The position numbers were made by a program, and so were the translations under genes. Shown in pieces: positions 44,545-53,092 of a DNA stretch of 64,000 bases (position 1 is its first letter; each line of letters begins with the position of its first letter). The stretch is from Streptomyces spinosus. Lineage in GTDB: Bacteria; Actinomycetota; Actinomycetes; Streptomycetales; Streptomycetaceae. Under the pieces are notes generated by a model that was given only the letters and a program-made list of their open reading frames with translations, was not told the DNA's origin and made no database searches. The stretch lies in the NCBI RefSeq assembly GCF_020400655.1, contig NZ_JAINRC010000008.1, forward strand, positions 1-64,000, given 5' to 3'.

Positions 44545-46746
44545 TCAGCTCCTCACGAGGGTCGCGGCGGCGGGGGCGGGGATGCGCTCCGCGAGCGGGA
44601 TCACGGCCGGAACCGCCTCCGGCGGCTCGCCGAGCAGCACCCGCCGGACGACCCGCTCGGCGGCCCGGCCGTCGTCGAACTGGCAGAACCGCTCCCGGAA
44701 CGCGGCCCGCAGCGCCCGGGCCCCCGGGCCCGCGTAGGAGCCGTCGCGGAAGACGGCGGCCAGCTCCTCGGGGGTCCGGGCGACCAGCCCCGGCGGCTCG
44801 GCCATCAGGTCGAAGTAGACGCCCCGGGTCTCCCGGTAGACGTCCCAGTCGTCGGCGTACACGACGATCGGCCGGTCCAGGTTGGCGTAGTCGAACATGA
44901 TGGACGAGTAGTCGGTGACCAGCGCGTCCGCGGCCAGGCACACGTCCTCGGCGGAGCGGTGGGCGGTGACGTCGATGATCCGGCCGGAGCCCCGGACACC
45001 GCCCCGGTCGTAGAAGTAGTGGGCGCGCAGCAGCACGACGACGTCCTCACCGGCCGCCGCGCAGAACGCCTCCAGGTCCAGGCCGGGCTCGAAGCCGCTG
45101 TGGTGGTCGCGGTGGGTCGGCGCGTACAGCACGGCCGTCCTGCCCTCCGGGACGCCCAGCTCATGCCGGATCCGGGCCACGTCCCGCGCGGTCGCGGTGT
45201 AGTAGACGTCGTTGCGCGGATAGCCGTACTCCAGGTGCTCGTAGGAGCCGGGGAAGGCGCGCTCCCACATCTGGGTGGAGTGACGGTTGGACGACAGGTT
45301 GAAGTCCCAGCGGTCGACCCGGCCGAGCAGCTTGGTGAAGCTGCCGGACTGCGCGGCGACCACCGGGTACGTCGACTGGTCCACGCCCATCGTCTTCAGC
45401 GGGGTGCCGTGCTGGGTCTGCACGTGCACGCTGCCCGGCCGCTTGACGACGCCCTCGGCGAAGTTGGCGTTGTTGATCAGGTACGTGGCGCGGGCCAGCA
45501 CCTCCCAGTAGCGGCGGGAGCCGATCACCGCGTACTCGACGTCCCCCGGCACGGCGTGCTCCTGGCCGGCCTCGACCAGGAACACCGAGCGGATGTGCGG
45601 GGCCAGTTCCCGGGCCTTGGCGTGGATCGCCGCCGGGTTGCAGGCGTAGCCGCGGCCCCAGTAGGCGCAGTACACCGCGAGGTTCGGGTCGAGCGGGCGG
45701 CGCAGGTCGCGGGCGTAGCGCAGCCGGGTGCGCAGCATGTGCGGGCGGGGCAGCAGGCCGGTGGCGCCGCCGGCCGCCCGGTTGGCGCCGCGCAGGGCGC
45801 GGAACGCCGTGTACGCGCCCGCCGCCAGCAGCCGGTGCTGCACGCCCAGGCTGCCGCCCGGCACCGGGTGGCCGGCCGGCCGGTGCCGCCGGTACAGGCG
45901 GGCCGCCCGGCGGAAGAACGCCCGGCGCCCGGTAAGCAGCCGCTCCGGCCGGGACGCCGTCTTCAGCACCACGGCGAACAACTGGTCGAACAGCGGTCCC
46001 GTCCGCTCGGCCGGCAGGGCGCGCTCCGCCGCCCGCGTCAGCACCCGCTCCACCTGGTCCAGCAGGGAGTGCTGGTGCGGCCCGGGCAGATTGAGCCGGC
46101 TGCCCTGGCGGCGCACCCGGTGCCGTACGACGGTCCGGCGCAGCACCGCGATCCGCTCGGCGGCGACGGTCACCAGCCCGCCCCAGCCGAGGTCGGTGAA
46201 GTGGCCCTCGGGGAAGAGGAGTTCCCGCTCGGCGAGGAAGGCGCGGCGGTAGACGGCGCTCCACGCGGGCAGCTGGACGCCGGTCAGCGCGGGCCGGTCG
46301 GCGGGGGCGAACGCGCCCTTCGGGGCCCCCGCGAGCAGCGGCGCGGCCGGGTTCGTCGGCTCGCCCTCCCACCAGGGGGCACGTTCGTGCTCGGCGTACA
46401 GCACGTCCACGCCGGCCGTCTCGGACAGCCGGGCGTCCAGCGCCGCCAGCGCGCCCGGCAGCAGCAGGTCGTCGCCGTCGAGGAACAGCAGGTAGGTGCC
46501 GGTCGCCGCCCGGATGCCGGCGTTGCGCGCCCCTCTCAGCCCGGCGGACGGCGGCGAGTGGACCGGGGTCACCCGGGAGTCCCGCTCGGCGTACCCGGCG
46601 GCGACCTCGGCGGCCGGGGCGTCGGGGGCGTCGCAGACCGGGATCAGTTGCAGGTCGCCGAAGGACTGGCACAGGACCGAGTCCAGCGCCTGGGACAGCC
46701 GGCCGGTGACCCCGTGGGACGGGACGATGATGCTGAAGCGGGGCAT
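44545..46746 (-). CDS. GT2/TagF-like glycerophosphotransferase fusion (paralogue C)
   Basis: 733 aa from ATG 46746, with a weak SD (GAAAG). The GT2 domain keeps the metal motif DGDD (90-93), but the DDxSxD site reads CDAPDAP (38-44), so donor binding may be altered. The C-terminal glycerophosphotransferase domain is the best preserved with that of A: QHGTPLK near residue 447, APTHRDHH, LLRAHYFYD and VTDYSSIMFDYANLDRP. It lies 6 nt upstream of B and 125 nt downstream of D, so all three are probably cotranscribed. Confidence 0.87.
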   Translation of the reverse strand: MPRFSIIVPSHGVTGRLSQALDSVLCQSFGDLQLIPVCDAPDAPAAEVAAGYAERDSRVTPVHSPPSAGLRGARNAGIRAATGTYLLFLDGDDLLLPGALAALDARLSETAGVDVLYAEHERAPWWEGEPTNPAAPLLAGAPKGAFAPADRPALTGVQLPAWSAVYRRAFLAERELLFPEGHFTDLGWGGLVTVAAERIAVLRRTVVRHRVRRQGSRLNLPGPHQHSLLDQVERVLTRAAERALPAERTGPLFDQLFAVVLKTASRPERLLTGRRAFFRRAARLYRRHRPAGHPVPGGSLGVQHRLLAAGAYTAFRALRGANRAAGGATGLLPRPHMLRTRLRYARDLRRPLDPNLAVYCAYWGRGYACNPAAIHAKARELAPHIRSVFLVEAGQEHAVPGDVEYAVIGSRRYWEVLARATYLINNANFAEGVVKRPGSVHVQTQHGTPLKTMGVDQSTYPVVAAQSGSFTKLLGRVDRWDFNLSSNRHSTQMWERAFPGSYEHLEYGYPRNDVYYTATARDVARIRHELGVPEGRTAVLYAPTHRDHHSGFEPGLDLEAFCAAAGEDVVVLLRAHYFYDRGGVRGSGRIIDVTAHRSAEDVCLAADALVTDYSSIMFDYANLDRPIVVYADDWDVYRETRGVYFDLMAEPPGLVARTPEELAAVFRDGSYAGPGARALRAAFRERFCQFDDGRAAERVVRRVLLGEPPEAVPAVIPLAERIPAPAAATLVRS

Positions 46747-46871
46747 TCTGTTCTTTCTGTCGTCTTGCGGACGCGGCCGGGCCGTCCCGCCGGACGCCAG
46801 GTGGACGGCCGGCTCGGGGTGGGCCGCGTCGAGCCGAGGGGCATGGGAACTCCCGGTATGACCAACGCCGT

Positions 46872-49079
46872 TCAGCGGCTCTCGGTGACGGGGACGGGCT
46901 CGGAAGGTTGCGGCACGGTGGCCAGCGGGGAGCGCGCACAGGCCGACGGGGCCGGGGTGCGGTCCGCCAGGGGCACCGCGGACGGCGGCTCCGTCTCGCC
47001 CAGGACCACCCGCCGCACCACCCGCTCGGCGGCGTGCCCGTCGTCCCACGGGCAGAACCGCTCCCGGAACGCCGCCCGGAGCTGAGCCGAGCGCGAGCCG
47101 CGCCAGTGCCCGGAGGCGAAGATGTCGATCAGCTCGTCCTCGCTGCGCGCCACCGCGCCCGGCGGGAACCGGCGCAGGTCGATGTAGGCGCCACGGCAAG
47201 CCTCGTACGCCGCCCAGTCCTCGGTGTGCACCACGATCGGCCGGTCCAGGCCCGCGTAGTCGAACAGGACGGGCGCGTAGTCGGTGAGCAGCGCGTCCGA
47301 GGCGAGGCACAGCTCCGCCAGGTCCGGGTGGCCCGAGACGTCGATGACCCGGGTGCTCCCGGCAGGGGCGTGGGCGCGGGCCAGCACCACGAAGCGCGGG
47401 CCGAGGCGGCGCACGATCCGCTCCAGGTCGAGCAGGGGCTGCTGGGTGCGCCGGTGGTCGCGGTGCGCGGGCGCGTACAGGACGGCGACCGCTCCCTCCG
47501 GGACGCCCAGCGACCCCCGCAGCCGGGCCACGTCCGCCGCGGTCGCCCGCTGCAGGACGTCGTTGCGGGGCAGCCCGTACTCCAGCGTGGTGTAGCCGCC
47601 CGGCAGGACCCGCTCCCAGGTCAGGGTGGCGTGCCGGTTGCCGGACAGGACGTAGTCCCACTGGTCGACGTCCCGCAGCAGCTCCGCGAAGTCCAGGCCG
47701 CGGGCCGCCGCCGGGCGCTCCAGCAGGTCCAGGCCCGCGTGTCCGAGCGGCGTGCCCTCCAGCGCCCGCACGACGACCTGCCCGGGCCGCTTGCGCAGCC
47801 GCCGCTCGATGCGGGCGTCGCTGACCAGGTAGCGGGAGCGGGCCAGCGCCGTCCAGTAGGCGGCGGTGCCGGGTGTCAGCCGGCGCGGGCCCGGCGGCAC
47901 CGCGCGCCCGGGCGGGGCGACCCACGCCGTGCGCAGCCGGGGGGCGTGCGTCCGGAACGCCTCCTCCAGCGCGGCCGGGTCGCCGTACCCCTCCCGGGCG
48001 GCGAACACCGCGCGGTCGGACCGCAGCGGCAGCCGCAGCTGGACGCCGTAGTGCAGCCGCAGCGCGCCGGTGCGCAGGGCGCGGGCGAGTCTGAGCGCCG
48101 CCCTCAGCACGCGCCGGCGGACGGCCGCGGCCAGCCGCAGCGCCCGGAACGTGCGGTGCAGCCCGAAGCGGACCAGGCCGTGCCGCAGTCGCAGGCGGGC
48201 TCCCGGTACGCGGTGGCGGCGGCAGTGGGCGCGGGCCCGGCGCAGGAACTCGCCGTGGCTGCCGCGCGGCAACCGGTCCCGCCTGGTGAACACCACGGCG
48301 ATGTGGTCGACCATCCGGCGGAACAACTCAGGGCTCCAGCGAGCCAGTTCTGGCCGCTCCGCGACGTACGCGAACACCCGGTCGTACTGCTCGAACAGGT
48401 CGAAGTGGCTGCGGCTGGTGGTGCCGAGGATGCTGCCCCGCCGGCGCTGCCGGTAGTGCACGCACACCCGGTCCAGGGTGGCGAGCGACTCGGCCGTCAG
48501 CAGCACCGGGAAGGTCCAGGGGGTGTCCTCGTAGTAGCCCGGCGGGAACGTGAAGCCGTGCTCCGTGACGAACTCCCGCCGGTAGGCCTTGTTCCAGGCG
48601 ACCATCAGCACCCGCAGCAGCCCCGGCCGGTCCTCCAGCCGGAACGGCGCCGGGCCCTGCTCGGTGAGCTCGGCGGCGAGCCGGTTGCGCACCCGGGTGC
48701 CGTCCCAGTAGGTGCGCGCGTAGTCGAAGACCAGGACGTCCGGGTCGCCGGTCTCCTTCAGCCGGTCGGCCACCGCCCGCAGTGCGTCCGGCGTGAGCGT
48801 GTCGTCGCCGTCCAGGAAGACCAGGTAGTCGCCGGCGGCCTCGGCGAGTCCCGCGTTCCGGGCCCGGCCCAGCCCCTGGTTGACGGCCAGGTGGACGGGC
48901 TTCACGCGCGTGTCCCGGGCCGCGTACTCGTCGATGATCGCGCCGCATGCGTCCGGCGAGCGGTCGTCCACCGCGATCAGTTCCAGATCGGGGAACGACT
49001 GCGAGAGCACCGAGTCCAGGCACTCGGGGAGGTACGCCTGGACCTTGTACGCGGGGACGATGACACTGAACCTGGGCAC
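46872..49079 (-). CDS. GT2/TagF-like fusion with eroded C-terminal active site (paralogue D)
   Basis: 735 aa from ATG 49079. The GT2 domain is intact: VDDRSPDA (37-44), GLGRARNAG, and DGDD (90-93). The C-terminal domain has the fold signature but lost key residues: EGTPLG replaces HGTPLK near residue 441, and TDYAPVLFDYA replaces TDYSSIMFDYA. The linker (about 290-370) is very Arg/Leu-rich. It may work only as a glycosyltransferase, with the C-terminal domain serving for membrane or partner binding. It is the first gene of the D-C-B set. Confidence 0.83.
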   Translation of the reverse strand: MPRFSVIVPAYKVQAYLPECLDSVLSQSFPDLELIAVDDRSPDACGAIIDEYAARDTRVKPVHLAVNQGLGRARNAGLAEAAGDYLVFLDGDDTLTPDALRAVADRLKETGDPDVLVFDYARTYWDGTRVRNRLAAELTEQGPAPFRLEDRPGLLRVLMVAWNKAYRREFVTEHGFTFPPGYYEDTPWTFPVLLTAESLATLDRVCVHYRQRRRGSILGTTSRSHFDLFEQYDRVFAYVAERPELARWSPELFRRMVDHIAVVFTRRDRLPRGSHGEFLRRARAHCRRHRVPGARLRLRHGLVRFGLHRTFRALRLAAAVRRRVLRAALRLARALRTGALRLHYGVQLRLPLRSDRAVFAAREGYGDPAALEEAFRTHAPRLRTAWVAPPGRAVPPGPRRLTPGTAAYWTALARSRYLVSDARIERRLRKRPGQVVVRALEGTPLGHAGLDLLERPAAARGLDFAELLRDVDQWDYVLSGNRHATLTWERVLPGGYTTLEYGLPRNDVLQRATAADVARLRGSLGVPEGAVAVLYAPAHRDHRRTQQPLLDLERIVRRLGPRFVVLARAHAPAGSTRVIDVSGHPDLAELCLASDALLTDYAPVLFDYAGLDRPIVVHTEDWAAYEACRGAYIDLRRFPPGAVARSEDELIDIFASGHWRGSRSAQLRAAFRERFCPWDDGHAAERVVRRVVLGETEPPSAVPLADRTPAPSACARSPLATVPQPSEPVPVTESR

Positions 49080-49186
49080 TGGACATCCATGGGTCGGTCG
49101 GCGCGGGCGTTCTGCCCGGGAACGGCCGATGGAGTGACTTGGTTACGGCCCCGTGCGGCATTCGGGCTACAGCGGGGGAACGCGAA

Positions 49187-49212
49187 GGGGCGGGCCGCCG
49201 GCGGCCCGCCCC
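49187..49212 (-). terminator. Terminator of the sugar ABC operon
   Basis: A 26-bp perfect palindrome pairs GGGGCGGGCCGCC (49187-49199) with GGCGGCCCGCCCC (49200-49212). It starts 12 nt after the stop of the MalG-like gene. It also separates that operon from the TagF-like D gene. Confidence 0.75.
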
Positions 49213-49224
49213 CTCCCGCGACGG

Positions 49225-50133
49225 CTACTTGACCGCGCCCGCCATCACCCCGGACACGAACTGCCGCTGGAACGCGAAGAACACGGCCAGCGGGATCACC
49301 ATCGAGATGAACGCGCCGGGCGCCAGCACGTCGATGTTGTTGCCGAACTGCCGTACCTGCGTCTGCAACGCCACCGTGATCGGCTGGGTGCCCGACTTGG
49401 TGAACACCAGCGCCACCAGCATGTCGTTCCACACCCACAGGAACTGGAAGATGCCGAGGCTCGCGATGGCCGGCCCGCCGAGCGGCATCACCACCCGTGC
49501 GAACAGCCGGAGTTCGCCGGCGCCGTCCAGCCGGGCCGCCTCCAGCAGCTCGCGCGGGATCTCCGCGAAGAAGTTCCGCAGCAGGAACACCGCGAACGGC
49601 AGGCCGAAGCCGGTGTGGAACAGGATCACCCCGAAGATCGTCCCGAACAGGCCGATGTTGCCGAACAGTTCGGCGATCGGGATGAGCGCCACCTGTACGG
49701 GCACCACCAGCAGGCTCACCACGCCCAGGAACCACCAGTCCCGGCCCGGGAACTCCATCCACGCGAACGCGTACCCGGCCAGCGCCCCGATCACCACGAC
49801 CAGGACGGTCGCCGGAACCGTGATCAGCACCGTGTTCACCAGGGAGTTGGTGATGTCGGGGTTCTCCAGCAGCTTCTGGTAGCTGTCCACGGTGAGCTGG
49901 GACGGCTCGGTGAACACCGTCCACCAGCCGCCGGCGCTCATGTCCTGCGGACTGCGCAGTGAGGAGACGAGCAGGCCGATGGTCGGCACCAGCCAGAACA
50001 GGCCCACGAGGACGAGGACCACGCGGACCAGTCCGCCGCCCAGCCGTTCCGTGATCCGGGAGGCGACCGGCTGCCCGGCCTTCACCGCCCCGGCCGGATC
50101 GGCCTTCCCGATGCGTCCGGCGGTCGCCGTCAT
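49225..50133 (-). CDS. Carbohydrate ABC transporter permease, MalG-like
   Basis: 302 aa from ATG 50133, overlapping the upstream permease gene by 4 nt (ATGA). Six membrane spans are predicted. The EAA loop that contacts the ATPase is EIPRELLEAARLDGAGELRL near residue 200. It belongs to the MalFG/CUT1 type of sugar importers. No ATPase gene is in the operon; in Streptomyces such importers are usually energised by the shared ATPase MsiK, which is inferred here. The substrate is unknown. Confidence 0.92.
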   Translation of the reverse strand: MTATAGRIGKADPAGAVKAGQPVASRITERLGGGLVRVVLVLVGLFWLVPTIGLLVSSLRSPQDMSAGGWWTVFTEPSQLTVDSYQKLLENPDITNSLVNTVLITVPATVLVVVIGALAGYAFAWMEFPGRDWWFLGVVSLLVVPVQVALIPIAELFGNIGLFGTIFGVILFHTGFGLPFAVFLLRNFFAEIPRELLEAARLDGAGELRLFARVVMPLGGPAIASLGIFQFLWVWNDMLVALVFTKSGTQPITVALQTQVRQFGNNIDVLAPGAFISMVIPLAVFFAFQRQFVSGVMAGAVK

Positions 50134-51473
50134 CGCCGTACCTCCCGCCTGAGCCGACGAACGTTGAACAGCATCACCGGGATCACCAGCAGCAGCAGGA
50201 ACACCGAGATCGCGCTCGCGACGCCCGGCTGGCCCTCCGCGAAGCCCTTGCGGTACAGCTCCAGCGCCAGCACGTTCGCGTCGTCCTGGGAGGAGCCCGG
50301 CGCGATGATGAACACCAGGTCGAACACCTTCAGCACGTTGATCATCAGCGTGACGACCACGACCGCCAGCACCGGTGCCAGCAACGGCACGGTGACCTTG
50401 CGGAAGACCTGCCACTCGGTGGCGCCGTCCACCCGTGCCGCCTCCAGCAGTTCCCGGGGCACGCCCGCGAGCCCGGCCGCGATCAGCACCATCGCGAAGC
50501 CCGCCCACATCCACACGTACGACCCGATGATCGCCGGGGTGACCAGCGCCGGGCCGAGCCAGTCGACCCCGTTGTACGGCTCCTTGAAATTGCTCGCGGG
50601 CAGCCGGAGCAGGGCCCCGTCGGCCGCCGCGGGCAGCGTGAAGGTGCCGTCGCCCGACGCCTTCGTCGAGGCGACCACACGGCCGTCCTTCACCGCCTCG
50701 ATCCGCATCCCGGCGTAGCCCACCTCCGACGGATCGGGCGCGCCGAGCTTCCCGACGCCCTTGCCGCGGGTGAAGTCCTGCCAGGTGGTGCCGGTGACCT
50801 TCCCCGGCTCCGGCCGCGCGGCCGCGGCCTTCTTCGCGGCGTCCGGCAACTGGTCCGGGGCGACGCCGACGAGCGGCAGGGCGACCGGCTGCCCGGCGTG
50901 CACCGGCGACTTGGTGACGAAGCCCCCGCCCCGGGCGACGAGCGGCGACTCGCGCCCCGGGTGCGCCTTCGGGAACGCCGACGACTGCGCGAACGTGTCG
51001 TGCACGCCGACCCACACCGCGTTCGCGACGCCCTTGTCCGGGTCCTGGTCGTACACCAGCCGGAAGATGATCCCGGCGGCCAGCATCGAGATCGCCATCG
51101 GCATGAAGACGACCAGCTTGAACGCCGTTCCCCAGCGCACCCGTTCGGTCAGCACCGCGAAGACCAGGCCGAGTGCGGTGGAGACCGTCGGCGCGAACAC
51201 CACCCACAGGACGTTGTTCTTCAGCGCGGTGCGGATGCCGTCGTCGGTGAAGAGGGTCTTGTAGTTGTCGAAGCCGGCGAAACCGTCACCGGAGGCGTTG
51301 GAGAAACTGCGGACGAGCGAGTACCCGATGGGGTAGACCACGAGCGCGCCCAGCAGCACCAGCGCGGGCAGCAGGAACAGCGCCGCCACGGTCCTGCGGG
51401 TGCCGGTCACGCTCTTGCGACTGCGGGGCGCGGCGGGGCCCGGTGAGGCCCCGGCCGCCGCTGCCGACGCCAT
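50130..51473 (-). CDS. Carbohydrate ABC transporter permease, MalF-like with large loop
   Basis: 447 aa. Six spans are predicted: near 30-55, 88-112, 120-142, then after a long insert at about 310-335, 355-380 and 415-437. The EAA loop is VPRELLEAARVDGATEWQVF. Residues of about 146-305 form an extracytoplasmic insert between the third and fourth spans, the same place as the P2 loop of E. coli MalF. Typical CUT1 permeases are about 300 aa. The gene is 7 nt behind the binding-protein gene. Confidence 0.92.
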   Translation of the reverse strand: MASAAAAGASPGPAAPRSRKSVTGTRRTVAALFLLPALVLLGALVVYPIGYSLVRSFSNASGDGFAGFDNYKTLFTDDGIRTALKNNVLWVVFAPTVSTALGLVFAVLTERVRWGTAFKLVVFMPMAISMLAAGIIFRLVYDQDPDKGVANAVWVGVHDTFAQSSAFPKAHPGRESPLVARGGGFVTKSPVHAGQPVALPLVGVAPDQLPDAAKKAAAARPEPGKVTGTTWQDFTRGKGVGKLGAPDPSEVGYAGMRIEAVKDGRVVASTKASGDGTFTLPAAADGALLRLPASNFKEPYNGVDWLGPALVTPAIIGSYVWMWAGFAMVLIAAGLAGVPRELLEAARVDGATEWQVFRKVTVPLLAPVLAVVVVTLMINVLKVFDLVFIIAPGSSQDDANVLALELYRKGFAEGQPGVASAISVFLLLLVIPVMLFNVRRLRREVRR

Positions 51474-51480
51474 GACCGGA

Positions 51481-52860
51481 TCAGCCCCCGTTCCCGTACG
51501 CCGCCGCCGCGTCCTTCTCCAGCTTCGCCTGGGCGCCGGCCACGTCCTTCGGGTTCTTCAGGAAGTCCTGGAGGTCCTTCCACTCGCCCTTGCCGGGCGT
51601 CCCGCCGAAGGCCTGCGGGGCCTGGTCGGACATGTCGAAGCGGAAGTCGTCACCGGACGCGATCAGAGCCTTGGCGATCTTCTGCTGCACCGCGTTCGGG
51701 TACGCCGAGATCGGCACGTTCTTGTTCGGCGAGAGGTAGCCGCCGAGCCGCGCCTGGATGGTGGCCGCGTCCGGGGAGGCCAGGAAGGTGACGAGGGCCT
51801 GTGCCGCCTTGGAGTCCTTCAGGATCACCGCCGCGTCACCGCCGGAGACCACCGGCGCGCCCGCGCCGACCGCGGGGAACGGGAACACCTTCGCGTCCGT
51901 GCCCACCTTCGCCTTGGTCTCACCGATGTTCACCTGCGCGAAGTCGCCCTCGTAGACCATCGCGGACTTCGGCTGGTCGCCGCCGGTGAAGGTCTGGGTG
52001 ACCGACTGCGGGAACTCCGTCTGCAGCGCGCCCTTCTGACCGCCCGCCAGATAGTCCTTCCTGCCCCAGATCCCGGCGAGCGTGGTCAGTGCCTGCTTCA
52101 CCGACGGATCGGTCCACTTGATCTTGTGCTGGGCGAGCTGGTCGTACTTCTCCGGCCCCGCCTGCGACAAGTACACGTTCTCGAACCAGTCGGTCAGCGG
52201 CCAGCCGTCCGCGCCGGCCACCGAGAACGGGGTGACACCCGAGTCGTACACGGCCCGCGCGGCGGTCAGCAGGTCCTTCCAGGTCTTCGGCTCCTGGGTG
52301 CCCGCGTTCTCGAAGACCTTGGCGTTGTACCAGATCAGCGACTTGTTGGCGGCCTTGTAGTAGACGCCGTACGGCTTGCCGCCGACCTTGCCGATGTCCT
52401 GCCAGCCCTGCGAGTAGTTCTTCGCCAGCTCCTGCTGGGCCCCGGCCCCGAGCGGCTTGGCCCAGCCCTTGTCGACGGCCTGCTTGATCGCGCCGGGCTG
52501 CGGCAGCAGCGCCACGTCCGGCGGCTGGCCACCCGCGATCTTCGAACCGAGGAAATTGATGATCGGGTCCTGCGCGGGCACGAAGGTGACCTTGGCGCCG
52601 GTCCGCTTCTCGAACTCGGCGAGGACCTTCTTGAAGTTGGCCTGCTCCCCGCCGGTCCAGACGGCGGCCACCTCCAGGTGGGCGCCGTCGAGCTTCGGCA
52701 GCGTGACGGTGGAACCGGCGGCCCCGCTGCTCTTGTCCCCGTTGTCCTTCTTGTCGTCGTCACTGCCGGAGCAGGCGGAGAGCGCGAGCGCTCCCGTCAG
52801 CAGTGCGGCGAGTGTGGTGACGGCCCTGTGTGACCGGAACGTGCTGCTCTTGCTGCGCAT
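51481..52860 (-). CDS. Extracellular sugar-binding lipoprotein
   Basis: 459 aa from ATG 52860 (GGGGAAG upstream). The signal peptide ends in lipobox LSAC with lipidated Cys30, followed by an acidic Asp/Lys-rich linker. It is a family 1 solute-binding protein with FEKRTGAKVTFVPAQ, PPDVALLPQPG and FPFPAVGAGAPVVSGGDAAV. It captures a carbohydrate for the two permeases downstream. It is the first gene of the operon; a repeat-containing promoter region lies just upstream. Confidence 0.93.
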   Translation of the reverse strand: MRSKSSTFRSHRAVTTLAALLTGALALSACSGSDDDKKDNGDKSSGAAGSTVTLPKLDGAHLEVAAVWTGGEQANFKKVLAEFEKRTGAKVTFVPAQDPIINFLGSKIAGGQPPDVALLPQPGAIKQAVDKGWAKPLGAGAQQELAKNYSQGWQDIGKVGGKPYGVYYKAANKSLIWYNAKVFENAGTQEPKTWKDLLTAARAVYDSGVTPFSVAGADGWPLTDWFENVYLSQAGPEKYDQLAQHKIKWTDPSVKQALTTLAGIWGRKDYLAGGQKGALQTEFPQSVTQTFTGGDQPKSAMVYEGDFAQVNIGETKAKVGTDAKVFPFPAVGAGAPVVSGGDAAVILKDSKAAQALVTFLASPDAATIQARLGGYLSPNKNVPISAYPNAVQQKIAKALIASGDDFRFDMSDQAPQAFGGTPGKGEWKDLQDFLKNPKDVAGAQAKLEKDAAAAYGNGG

Positions 52861-52883
52861 CACTTCCCCGTTCGTCGTTCTCC

Positions 52884-52902
52884 GTTGAACGTTGTTGAAC
52901 GT
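52884..52902. promoter_or_regulatory. Direct-repeat operator candidate for the sugar ABC operon
   Basis: GTTGAACGT occurs at 52884-52892 and 52894-52902, 10 bp apart and so on the same DNA face. It lies 24-42 nt upstream of the binding-protein start. Sugar operons in Streptomyces are often controlled by LacI- or ROK-type repressors; no regulator gene is adjacent. Confidence 0.45.
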
Positions 52903-53092
52903 CAGAACTCTGTCCCGTGCGGTCCGGTGTACGCCGGGCCGCGACGGGTGGGCAAGAGCGCCTGCGGTGTCCACCGGCTCATCGTGACCGGCTCGTGACC
53001 ACGGGTGTATGCCCGCGGATCTCCGACGGCACGGGGGCCGGGCGGGCCGGCCGGGGAGGGGCCGGGTTCCCTGGAGGGAGGACGGGGTTCCG

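Noticed and set aside
42328..47085. 1585-codon plus-strand frame opposite three glycerophosphotransferase genes
   Set aside because: Antisense shadow; composition is Gly/Arg/Val-rich, and the opposite strand holds three complete, motif-bearing proteins.
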